Notes under the pieces: model-generated
What the model was told of the DNA's origin: nothing
Databases searched by the model: none
What the model saw: the letters and a program-made list of their open reading frames with translations, nothing else
Part shown: positions 53,153 through 61,370 of the stretch, one piece after another
How the letters are laid out: every line of letters starts with the position of its first letter
Numbering within the stretch: position 1 is the first letter of the stretch
Position numbers and translations under genes: made by a program
From: Gemmatimonadota bacterium
Lineage (GTDB): Bacteria > Gemmatimonadota > Gemmatimonadetes > Longimicrobiales > Gaopeijiaceae
Direction: 5' to 3'
Assembly (NCBI GenBank): GCA_041390105.1
Contig: JAWKQO010000004.1
Coordinates: 434,001 to 498,000 of the forward strand
Length of the DNA stretch: 64,000 bases

Positions 53153-53575
53153 TCAGGCGGGAGGAGCGGTCGCGAACGGGAGACCGAGGTGGTCGAGGCG
53201 AGAGACGTCTGCGCGCCGAGGCGCCGACACCGCCCACGCGGTGGCCACACGCTGGGATACACCCAGCTGCGTGGCTTGAGCGGGCATCCCCGTGGCAAGG
53301 TCGCAGCAGCACAGGCCGGAACAGCACCCGGACTGGCCTTCGTCTTCGGTGCCCATGCCCGCGTGGAGCGCATGTCCGGACGCTTCGGTCGGAGGCAGGT
53401 GTCCGCCGTGGGCGGACGCCGGAGCCTCCGCCGGCATGGGCGCACCCTGCATGGCACGACCCGCTGCCGAGTGCCCCAGGCACTCGGGGAAGAGGCCGGG
53501 TCCCAGCGGGCCGAACTGAGCCAGCAAGCCCAGCATCACCCAGGCCAACCAACGGCGAAGCGTCAGATCTCGCAC
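53153..53575 (-). CDS. Cys/His-rich exported protein, DUF2946-like
   Basis: A 140-residue protein with a hydrophobic N-terminal helix (about 9-28), then a region rich in His and Met (HSAAGRAMQGAPMP, HGGHLPPTE, HALHAGMG) and a cluster CCSGLCCC. These suggest copper or zinc binding. It resembles small DUF2946-type proteins near copper genes. The GTG start at 53575 is uncertain, with no clear Shine-Dalgarno. The 163-nt gap to mbnP holds no other gene I can support. Confidence 0.55.
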   Translation of the reverse strand: MRDLTLRRWLAWVMLGLLAQFGPLGPGLFPECLGHSAAGRAMQGAPMPAEAPASAHGGHLPPTEASGHALHAGMGTEDEGQSGCCSGLCCCDLATGMPAQATQLGVSQRVATAWAVSAPRRADVSRLDHLGLPFATAPPA

Positions 53576-53616
53576 ATGGAAACGCTACCACCCCGCCCGG
53601 TGGCCCGGCAAGCGCC

Positions 53617-54369
53617 CTACGCCTGTCCGGCGGAAGGAACCGCCGGGATCAGCTCGTCCACGTAGCGGCGCAGCATGTTGCGCCAGGTGGGCCAATCGTG
53701 GTCCCACTCGGCCCCCCAGGAGTCCACGCGGTTGGGGACCCCCTTCTGGCCCAACGCGTCGGCCACGCGCCAGGACTCCCCGATGTCTTCCGCTTTGCCT
53801 TCGCCGGAGGCCAGCAGCACGAAGCGGGAGCGGAGCCGCTCCAGGATGGGGCCCTCCAGGCCCGGCAGATAATGCAGCGGCGAGGCGTAGTAGAAATTCT
53901 CGTTGGGTCGTCCGTCGAGGAAACGGCGAAGATCATAGGTCCCGCTCATGCAGAGCGCCGAGCGAAAGACCTCGGGAAACCGGCACACCGTGGCCAAGGC
54001 GTTGAACGCTCCGATCGAGGCGCCGGTGGCAACCACCTCGATCTCGGGATCCTGACAATCGGCGCGGATGGCGGGCACCAGTTCCCAGCGCACGAACTGC
54101 TGGAACAGGTCGAGCGCACGCATCTGGTCGGACGGGCTCCCTTCCCTTCCCAGCATCATGCGGCCGGCCACGCTGTCGCAGGAGTAGATCTTGATGCGGC
54201 CCTCGGCCAGGAAGTCGGCCAAAGTGTCGATGATCAGAAAGCGTTCGATCTCCTCCGCGTCCCCACCCGCGGTCGGGAACACCAGCAGCGGCGTGCCCAC
54301 CGCTCCCCAGCGCGTCACCGCGACCTTCTGCCGCAGCCGGTCTGAGATCCACTCGGTCTTGAGCTTCAT
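53617..54369 (-). CDS. Esterase A, alpha/beta hydrolase
   Basis: A 250-residue cytoplasmic protein of the esterase D/enterochelin-esterase class (PF00756 type). The nucleophile elbow is TGASIGAFNA, with the Ser near residue 119. The C-terminal DHDWPTW supplies a likely catalytic His. There is no signal peptide. It is the last gene of the minus-strand ATP-grasp operon, 13 nt after ATP-grasp D. It probably hydrolyses or forms an ester of the pathway product. The substrate is unknown. Confidence 0.8.
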   Translation of the reverse strand: MKLKTEWISDRLRQKVAVTRWGAVGTPLLVFPTAGGDAEEIERFLIIDTLADFLAEGRIKIYSCDSVAGRMMLGREGSPSDQMRALDLFQQFVRWELVPAIRADCQDPEIEVVATGASIGAFNALATVCRFPEVFRSALCMSGTYDLRRFLDGRPNENFYYASPLHYLPGLEGPILERLRSRFVLLASGEGKAEDIGESWRVADALGQKGVPNRVDSWGAEWDHDWPTWRNMLRRYVDELIPAVPSAGQA

Positions 54370-54382
54370 GGGTCAGCCAGGC

Positions 54383-55627
54383 TCAGGCGCGGCCAGGAAC
54401 GGGGTTGTCGCTCCGCCACCGCTGGATGCGGGCGAAGAACAACTCGGTGAACTCTTCGACTTCATGCTCGGGGAACAGGGCCCGCACCTTCTTGCGCACC
54501 GCCTCTTTCGCCACGTCCGTGCCGAAGAAACCGTGCAGAACCTCGTCGAGGTGGCTCAGGTGCCGGGCGCAGAACTCGGCGAACCGGTCGGTGTCGAACC
54601 GCTGATGGGCCAGCGCGACGTAGCGATCGAGCTTCTCGCGGAAGGTCATCTCCGGCTCCGCTGCGATCGTGAACCTCTCCCAGGTGAGTGGCTTGAGTCG
54701 TCGCGCAGTGGTGGCGGCGAAGATCGACCAGCGGATGTTGGCACCGATCAGCCAGGGGAAGTGGTAGTGCAGGGACGTCACCTGGGAGTCGGGACACGGG
54801 TTGGCGAAGTCGATCGGGAACCACTGGCCGTCTTTGCGGAGCACTTCGCAGGAGTTGAAGTCCCAGCCGAAATAGGCATTGATGACCAGGGTCATGTCCT
54901 GGATGAGGCTGGCTTCCTCCTCGGAGACGAACCCCTGCTCGCTGGTGTAGCGGTCGTGCAGGGGCGCCGCGGGATCATACAGGATGAGCCGGGTCTGCGG
55001 CCCCAGCCCCACACAACGCACGAACCGGTCGAAGGGTTCGATGGCCTCCTGGAGGTTCATGACCAGCGTGCCGCTCTCCTCGTAGGCGGCGCGCAGGGCC
55101 TCCTCGTCGTCGATCTTGGAAACCCCCCGCCAGGCGCCGCCATCGTACGGCTTCATGAAGAGCGGATAGCCCAGGTCCTCCCCGATCGAGCCCAGGTCGA
55201 AATAGCGGGCATACCGTTCCAGGGTGACCTGGAGGTCGTCCGCGTGCTCGTACGACTTGGGCGGCACCAACCAGGTCTTGGGGATGGGGAACCCGAGGCG
55301 GATCATGGCGCAATACGTGGTCAACTTCTCCATGGATTGCACACTCCACGGATTGTTGAACACGTAGACATCGTCGAGGAGGATCGCCTTCTTGATCCAC
55401 TCGCGCCGGACCCGGTACCAGTGGGTCAGTCGGTCGATCACGACGTCGTAGGGCGCCGGTTGCCGCAGATCGAAGGGCTCGATGGTCATGCGCTCGACCT
55501 CGAAGCGCACGGTGTCGCCGTGATAAGGGATCGCGAGCTGGAGCTGCTTCACGATCTCCTGGTAGGCGATCGGCCAACAGATGTCGGCCCCGAGGGAAAG
55601 TCCGATGCGGCGCACTACCTCGGCCAT
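54383..55627 (-). CDS. ATP-grasp ligase D
   Basis: A 414-residue ATP-grasp enzyme, not closely related to the other ligases of this region. The N-terminal domain (about 1-115) includes WPIAYQEIVKQLQLAIPY. The nucleotide-binding core is YPLFMKPYDGGAWRGVSKID; the metal-ligand region is WFPIDFANPCPDSQVTS, in which Asp and Asn replace the common ExN. The last 80 residues are helical and charged. The ATG has GAGG 5 nt upstream. Its reading frame continues from the upstream esterase frame: the two are separated only by a TGA and 17 codons. Confidence 0.8.
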   Translation of the reverse strand: MAEVVRRIGLSLGADICWPIAYQEIVKQLQLAIPYHGDTVRFEVERMTIEPFDLRQPAPYDVVIDRLTHWYRVRREWIKKAILLDDVYVFNNPWSVQSMEKLTTYCAMIRLGFPIPKTWLVPPKSYEHADDLQVTLERYARYFDLGSIGEDLGYPLFMKPYDGGAWRGVSKIDDEEALRAAYEESGTLVMNLQEAIEPFDRFVRCVGLGPQTRLILYDPAAPLHDRYTSEQGFVSEEEASLIQDMTLVINAYFGWDFNSCEVLRKDGQWFPIDFANPCPDSQVTSLHYHFPWLIGANIRWSIFAATTARRLKPLTWERFTIAAEPEMTFREKLDRYVALAHQRFDTDRFAEFCARHLSHLDEVLHGFFGTDVAKEAVRKKVRALFPEHEVEEFTELFFARIQRWRSDNPVPGRA

Positions 55628-55678
55628 CGTTTCCTCGTCTTCCGGCGTCTCGAAGGCGCAGCCGCCTTCCCCGCTCCG

Positions 55679-56836
55679 TCACTCATAGACCAGCCACAGG
55701 GGCCCAGGAAAGAGGACCGAGAGGCCCTCGCGCAGACGATCCCGCCAGTTCTCCCAGTTGTGCCCGTCCCGCGCCTCGGCCCAACGGACATCCATGCCGC
55801 TGCGCTGCAGAACAGGAACCAGCGAACGGTTCTCGTAGATCAGCGACTCGTAGATTCCGCAGGTCATGTACACCTTCTCGGCCACGGGCTGCGGATCCGC
55901 GCGGTAGGCGTTCACGAAGTCGGCGATGGGGTCGAACACCGGCCCCCGGTCGTGCTCGCCGATGTCCGAGAAGGCGAAGGAACCGGATTGCAGCAGAAGA
56001 CGGCTGAATACCCCCGGGAACGCCGCCGCGGTCGAGAGCGTCGCCACCGCACCCAGGCTGGCGCCCATCAAGCCCCTGCCTTCCGGCGTTCCGATCAAGG
56101 GCAGGTCGGCCTCCAGCTGTGGCACCAGCTCATCGGCGATGAAACGGCTCTGGCGCTCGTCGGCGCGGTATTCCGCCATACGGTCCCCAGGGTCGGTGAG
56201 CGCCACGATCAGCGCGGGGATCTCGAGCCGGTGGATGAGATTGTCGAGCACCACCTTCAGCGACGCGAACCGCACATAGTCCGATCCGTCGTGCACCACC
56301 AACAAGGGATAGCGCCGCGAACGGCGAAAGCTGGCGGGATAGTACACGGTCACCGCCCGCTCTCCGCCGAGGGAGTGGCTGAGGAAGCGGCGCTCCTCCA
56401 AGGTCCCCGCCGGTGCGGACGGGTCCAATTGGGTCCACTCGGGCACCTCGTAGCCCTGCGCCTGGCAGACGGAGTTCGCTCCGAACGGATCGTGGGCCAG
56501 ATTCGGGTTGAGGGGATCGCGGATGAGATGCGTGCGCCCGTGCTCCGTGACCTCGAGCTTGTACTCGACGCGCGAGCCGGCCGGTAGTTCCAACGTATAG
56601 AACCACAGGTCGCTGCCTGGGACCCGTGCGAACGGCTGCGAGGTCGGCAGCCCGAAGATCCAGTGGCGGAGGCGCACGTCCTCGGCCGCTCCCCGGTAGA
56701 CGAAGGTGCAGTAGGCTCCCTCCACCAGCGGGAACTCCCGACCTGCCAGGAAACCGTCCACATCGGGACGCCCATGGCGAGCCGCGTCCACCAGCCCGGT
56801 GATGGCCAGTCCGGGAATGGGAGCGATGCGGCTCAC
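55679..56836 (-). CDS. Esterase B with N-terminal beta-sandwich domain
   Basis: A 385-residue cytoplasmic protein: residues about 30-125 form a CBM48/E-set-like sandwich (FVYRGAAEDVRLRHWIFG and FYTLELPAGSRVEYKLEV) as in enterochelin esterases, then an alpha/beta hydrolase with GLMGASLGAVATLS as nucleophile elbow and RDGHNWENWRD with the catalytic His. The GTG start at 56836 is preceded by GGGAGGA and overlaps the S51-like gene (GTGA). The substrate is unknown, but the class cleaves ester bonds of hydroxy-acid or peptide conjugates. Confidence 0.85.
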   Translation of the reverse strand: MSRIAPIPGLAITGLVDAARHGRPDVDGFLAGREFPLVEGAYCTFVYRGAAEDVRLRHWIFGLPTSQPFARVPGSDLWFYTLELPAGSRVEYKLEVTEHGRTHLIRDPLNPNLAHDPFGANSVCQAQGYEVPEWTQLDPSAPAGTLEERRFLSHSLGGERAVTVYYPASFRRSRRYPLLVVHDGSDYVRFASLKVVLDNLIHRLEIPALIVALTDPGDRMAEYRADERQSRFIADELVPQLEADLPLIGTPEGRGLMGASLGAVATLSTAAAFPGVFSRLLLQSGSFAFSDIGEHDRGPVFDPIADFVNAYRADPQPVAEKVYMTCGIYESLIYENRSLVPVLQRSGMDVRWAEARDGHNWENWRDRLREGLSVLFPGPLWLVYE

Positions 56837-57774
56837 GTCCGCTCCTCCCAGTTCTGCACGCTGCCGTCCTCCAGCAGGCGTCGCGCGCCGTTGGGAGCCC
56901 ACCAGCGGCCGTCCCACTCCGCGTGCGTGTCCTCGTCCAGCAGCACACACACCGACGGCGCGAAGCGGCGCGCGATGCGCTGCACCCGGTCGGCATCCCC
57001 GAGGCGGATGCGCCGGCCTGCGTGCGGCAGGGCCACCACGCCGGGAAACAGCCCCAGTCCGGCTTCGGAGAGTTCCGGATGGCCCAGCCCCTGCGGCGGC
57101 GAATCGTGGAAGAGCACGATCTCCGAAGACAGCGCCATGGCGCCGCCCGAGGCGGCCAGGATCAGCTTCCCCGCGAGCAGTTCCTCCATCCCGAACAAGC
57201 GCAGGCGATTGAGCAGGATGGGAACGTGACCGCCTTCGACCAGGACGGCTCCCACGCCATCCAGGATGCGGGCCAGATCCGCCACCTCGCGCCGCACGCT
57301 CACGCGATGGAGCGGCTGGAAGCGCGCATTGTACTCCGCGCGGATCTCCGCGACCCTGTCCGCGTTGTGACGGTCCAACTCGCGCACCTGCGCCAGGGCG
57401 TGATCGCGTTCCCCAGCCAGCACCACTTCGTCCCCGGTGAGAGTGCGGATCTGGATCCAGGCATCCATGACCCGGGCCAGGCGCACGTTGTAGGCGCGGC
57501 GCAGGAAGCGCACGCGGAACTGCATCTCGCGATGAGCCTCGGCCAGGTCAGGCTCGCGTTCCCACACGCGCAGGGCGCGTTGATAGAGCCTCAGGTCACG
57601 GGCCCGGTCCCCCAGCCGGGTTCGCAGTCGGGCTCCGTCGGCCTCGCCCTCCTGCCACCCGGCGGTCACGGTGGCCACCTCTCCCCGCACCCCGAAGGCG
57701 TCGAGCCAACGGCCCAGGCTGGGCCGCTCGTCCTGCGGGCCCAGCAACACGACGTGGGCGGCTTTGGGTCTCAA
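56833..57774 (-). CDS. S51/cyanophycinase-like peptidase
   Basis: A 313-residue protein resembling the class-I glutamine-amidotransferase-like/S51 serine peptidases (dipeptidase E, cyanophycinase). The core is ILDGVGAVLVEGGHVP (about 170-185), then KLILAASGGAMALS with candidate nucleophile Ser209 and the His of VVALPHAGRR (His251). A helical insert (about 42-165) is unusual for the family. The likely start is TTG at 57774, overlapping the ATP-grasp C stop (TTGA). It could cleave a product made by the ligases, as cyanophycinase does for cyanophycin. The assignment is by motifs only. Confidence 0.65.
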   Translation of the reverse strand: MRPKAAHVVLLGPQDERPSLGRWLDAFGVRGEVATVTAGWQEGEADGARLRTRLGDRARDLRLYQRALRVWEREPDLAEAHREMQFRVRFLRRAYNVRLARVMDAWIQIRTLTGDEVVLAGERDHALAQVRELDRHNADRVAEIRAEYNARFQPLHRVSVRREVADLARILDGVGAVLVEGGHVPILLNRLRLFGMEELLAGKLILAASGGAMALSSEIVLFHDSPPQGLGHPELSEAGLGLFPGVVALPHAGRRIRLGDADRVQRIARRFAPSVCVLLDEDTHAEWDGRWWAPNGARRLLEDGSVQNWEERT

Positions 57775-58994
57775 CGCGCACGCACCTTCACGGTCTCCCC
57801 GACCGTGTTCAACATGGAGCGCAGCTCGTCGTAGTCGGGATGACGCATGCGGATCCAGGCATTGGCCATGTATCCCGCGGAGACGGGCTGCGTGGGCGTC
57901 CCCTCCGGCGGCAGGTGTACATCGAGGATCCACTCCCCGAATCGGCGCTCGATCTCGTTCAGTCCGTCGTAGCCGGCGATGGTGCCGTCCCGCTCCGGGC
58001 GGAGCGCGATCATGCCCGCGGCGTACCGCCTGGAAGCGCGACTGAGCGTACGGCCGTGCGTCACGGCCATCGCCCACTCCTTGTAGATGTCGAGGTCGTT
58101 GGCAGCCGCGTAGAGGTCCCAGGCGCGCACCCCGGGGGGACGGCATCCGATCTCCGAGAACACCAGGCCCTTCGAGCCAGCGAACCACTCCATGTGTGTG
58201 GCGGAGGTTTCGATCCCCAACAGCCGGATCACCTTGCGCCCCATCTCCAGGATCTCCTGATAGGCCGGAGCGGTCTCGACGCGGTTGGTGGTCACGAACT
58301 GCGGAGAGATCCAGCGCGTGCGCATGGCTTCGAGCACGTTCGGGTAGTAGTGGGTGATGAACTCGTGTGCGACCGAGCCCCCGATCGTGATCGTGTCGTA
58401 GAAGCCTTCGTGTCCGTCGATGAACTCCTCCACGGCCACGTCCGCGCCCCTCCCCACCCCGGTCTCCTCCAGCACCCGCTCCAGGCCTTCGGCGTCGTCG
58501 GCGCGGTAGGTACCGGATGCTCCCGCCGCGGCGCGGGGCTTGAGGATCAGGGGAAACCCGACCTCTTCGGCGAAGGCACGCACTTCGTCCGCCGAGGTCG
58601 TCCCGATGGAGGCCGCACAGCGGACCCCACCCTCGCGCAGCACCTCCTTCATGGCGGGCTTGTCCCGACACAACCAAGCCGTGCGCACCGAGGTCCCAGG
58701 GATCCCACACGCTTCGCGGACCTGTGCCGCAGCCAGCACGTGTGCCTCCACGGTCGTCTCCAGCCGGTCCACCGGGAGCCGCCCCTGGATCCATTGGACG
58801 ACCTGCAGAAGGCGCCCCTGGTCCACGACCGAGGGAACCTGCTCGTAGTGGATCATCCAGCGCCGGAGCTCGTCGTCCAGCGCCTCTTTGGGAGACTCGC
58901 CCACACCGGTGACCATCGCCCCCACGGCATGGAGCGCGCGGACGAATTCCCGTTGGTTCTTCGGGAAGGAGGGTTCGATGAAGACGACGTGCAT
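57771..58994 (-). CDS. ATP-grasp ligase C
   Basis: A 407-residue ATP-grasp enzyme, paralogous to ligases A and B. The N-terminal pre-ATP-grasp domain starts MHVVFIEPSFPKNQREFVRAL. The nucleotide-binding part includes MKEVLREGGVRCA and FPLILKPRAAAGASGTYR, followed by VEEFIDGHEGFYDTI and a metal-site region FSEIGCRPPGVRAWD. The Asn usual in the metal motif (ExN) is Gly here, as in both paralogues. It is the first ligase of the minus-strand operon. A TATACT lies 9 nt upstream of the ATG, and no Shine-Dalgarno is visible, so the message may be leaderless. Confidence 0.88.
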   Translation of the reverse strand: MHVVFIEPSFPKNQREFVRALHAVGAMVTGVGESPKEALDDELRRWMIHYEQVPSVVDQGRLLQVVQWIQGRLPVDRLETTVEAHVLAAAQVREACGIPGTSVRTAWLCRDKPAMKEVLREGGVRCAASIGTTSADEVRAFAEEVGFPLILKPRAAAGASGTYRADDAEGLERVLEETGVGRGADVAVEEFIDGHEGFYDTITIGGSVAHEFITHYYPNVLEAMRTRWISPQFVTTNRVETAPAYQEILEMGRKVIRLLGIETSATHMEWFAGSKGLVFSEIGCRPPGVRAWDLYAAANDLDIYKEWAMAVTHGRTLSRASRRYAAGMIALRPERDGTIAGYDGLNEIERRFGEWILDVHLPPEGTPTQPVSAGYMANAWIRMRHPDYDELRSMLNTVGETVKVRAR

Positions 58995-59036
58995 AGGGAG
59001 GCCAGTATAGGCTACCAAGCCTCGGCGCGGCAGGCT

Positions 59037-61244
59037 TCAGGGAGAAAGGGCCGCTTCCCGGAGGGCGGCCCGCATGCGCCGGAGGACCGGGAGGTGCTCC
59101 GGATCGGCGGCCAGGTTCCGCTCCTGTTCCGGATCCGCGACCGTATCGAACAGCTCCTCCACCGCGTCGCCGTTCCGGATGTAGTGCCAACGCCCCTGGA
59201 CCACCGCCCGCAGAGGTCCCCGGGCCAGGGGGCCCGGGTGCTCCTGGAAGCCGGAGATGTCCACCTGGGCGAAGGCCGTCGCCCGCTCGAACGGCGTCGG
59301 TCCTTCCGCGTCCGGCGCGGCGGGCTCCCAAAGGGGCCGCAGGGAGGGGGCCGGGAACGGGTGGCGATCCCCCACGCCGGCCAGCTCGATCAGCGTGCTC
59401 GGCAGGGAACGGAGCGACGCCGCCGCCGGCGTGCGCTGGCCCTCGGGGACCCGGCCGGGCCAGGAGATCAGCAGCGGCACGCGCACCAGCTCGGAGTAGA
59501 GGCTGTTGGAGTGGCCGCTCAACCCGTGCTCCGAGAACTGCTCGCCGTGGTCGGAGGTGATCACCACGATCGTGTTCTCCAGCGCTCCGCGGGCCTCGAG
59601 CTCGTTCAGCAGCCGTCCGATCTGCCCGTCCATGTAGGCGATGCCGCTCTCGTACGCGTCGATGGCCCTCCAGGCCGCCGGCGAGGGACTGACCCGGCGG
59701 TCGGGCCGTCGGCCAGCGACGGTCTCATACGGGCGCTCCGGGGGGAAGGTCTCGCCCTCCGGAAAGTTCTCGTACGCGGAATGGGCATCCTAGTAGTTCA
59801 AGAAAGCGAACCAGGGGCGACCCTCCAGATCGTCCACCCAGTCCAGGAGCTCTCCGTTGACGGAAGCTGCGAATTTGCGGCTCGGGGACACCCAGCGACG
59901 GCGGATGGGCAGCACCTGTCCCAGCCGACGCAGCGCCACCGATGCCCGCAGCATGCGCGCCGGCTTCAACTCGTAGTCCCGGTAGGTGCCGAAGCCTCGG
60001 TCGAGTCCGGACGCACGGGTCGTGTAGGCATAGTTGGCCACGAACCCACCCGTGGCCCACCCCCGCTCGGAGAGGTATTCCGCCAGCGTGGGAAACCGGG
60101 CGTCCAGCGGCGTCTCCCAGTTGGCGGAGAGCTCGAACGGCGTGCGGCCGGTGAAGAGGCTCGCGTGCGAAGGCAGCGTCCAGGGCGCGGACGCGATCGC
60201 CTGGTCGAACACCAGCGAGCGCCTGGCCAACCCCTCGAGGTGCGGCGTGGTGGGGCGCGCGTAGCCGTAGAGGCTGAGGCTGCGCTGCCGGACCGTATCC
60301 AGCACGATCAGGAGGATGTTGGGAGCGCCCGCCGGCGCGGCGGGCAGGGCCGCCAGCGACGCCGCCATCCGACGCTCCTGCAGCGTGTGCTGGACGACGA
60401 ACGCGGTGAGCACGGTTGCGACCACGAAGGGCCAGGACCGCCGCACCAGGCTCCGGAAGCCCGGGTGATCCCGTGCGGCGATGCGCCCCAGTTGGGCCCC
60501 GAAGCCCAGGCACAGCACGAAGGTGGCGAGGGGGTGCAGGCCCAGCCGCAGTCGCGAGAGTGCCGACCAGATGCCGATGGTCGCGGTCATCACGATCACG
60601 GTGCGAAGCGACAGCCGGCGGGGCCGTCCACCGACCAGAAGCAGCAACAGCCCCACGCAGACGGCGAAGAAGCCCGCCTGGATGGTCGGGGACAGCCAAA
60701 GTGTGTCCGAGTCGGAGCCGGAGGAAAAGACCCCGTCCGCCCGGATGCGAACCCACCAGAGCCCGGCCTCCAGGAGCCCCAGCACCGCCCCCATCCAGAG
60801 CGCGTTCGCGAGCGCCGAGGCGCTGCTGAGCGCCGGCTCGGCCCGGAAGACGCGGTCCCGCGCCTCGCGCGCCCGCTGGGGATGCAGCCAGGCCCACCAG
60901 GCCGACACGACCACGCTCGTCCCCAGCACGGCGGCGCCGATCGCGAATCGGAGCCACAGGGAGAGGTAGTGCTCGACCGGGAACTCGGCCTGACCGCTGA
61001 TGAGGCCATTCAGCACGGGGAGGCTCTCGCCGGCGTACGCCTGCCGGATGAGCCAGGGAACGAGGCCGAACAAGGCCCCCGCCCACCCCGACAGGAGGGC
61101 CAAGACAAGCCCCGGCCGGCCACGCCGGGTCGCAGCCGGAGGTGGCGGTTCGCCGTGACCTGGCGGACCAGAAGGGGCAAAGGGCGGGCGAAGCGGACCC
61201 CGTACGGAGGTACGCCTATGGGACCGCGAGCGGGGCAGGACCAT
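59037..61244 (-). pseudogene. Membrane sulfatase/phosphoglycerol-transferase-like gene with in-frame TAG
   Basis: One continuous reading frame of 736 codons with a single TAG at 59790-59792 (codon 485). Five to six hydrophobic helices (about 45-340) precede an alkaline-phosphatase-superfamily domain with NILLIVLDTVRQRS and the nucleophile region APWTLPSHASLFTG, where Thr is the likely nucleophile as in lipoteichoic-acid synthases. The TAG falls in FLNY-stop-DAHSAY, a conserved stretch before the second metal site. The metal ligands SDHGEQFSEHG lie after the stop, so a truncated product would be inactive. It could be a recent nonsense mutation, a sequencing error or readthrough. It is divergent from ATP-grasp A. 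Confidence 0.65.
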
Positions 61245-61332
61245 GAAACCGAACTCGTAGGACCCCGACGGTCCTCCCTGGAAGGTGGGGCCCTCCCCTC
61301 GGGGCCACAAGCTGGCGGCCTCCGGAACCGGC

Positions 61333-61361
61333 TTGGCCCGGACCGGCGGGACGGCGATACT
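61333..61361 (+). promoter_or_regulatory. Promoter of ATP-grasp A, probably leaderless
   Basis: TTGGCC (61333-61338), a 17-nt spacer and GATACT (61356-61361). Only 9 nt separate the -10 from the ATG at 61371, so transcription would begin at or near the start codon. No Shine-Dalgarno is present. The -10 to ATG distance equals that of ATP-grasp C (TATACT, also 9 nt). Confidence 0.5.
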
Positions 61362-61370
61362 CCTTGCGCC

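Noticed and set aside
57775..59331. Upstream extension of the S51-like frame to 59331
   Set aside because: It is the shifted-frame shadow of ATP-grasp C. The composition is Gly/Arg-rich, and motifs appear only after 57774.
57840..61370. A very long plus-strand open frame joined to the ATP-grasp A gene
   Set aside because: Its upstream 1177 codons are antisense to the sulfatase-like, ATP-grasp C and S51-like genes, with low-complexity Arg/Gly/Pro-rich composition. Only the part from 61371 has family motifs.
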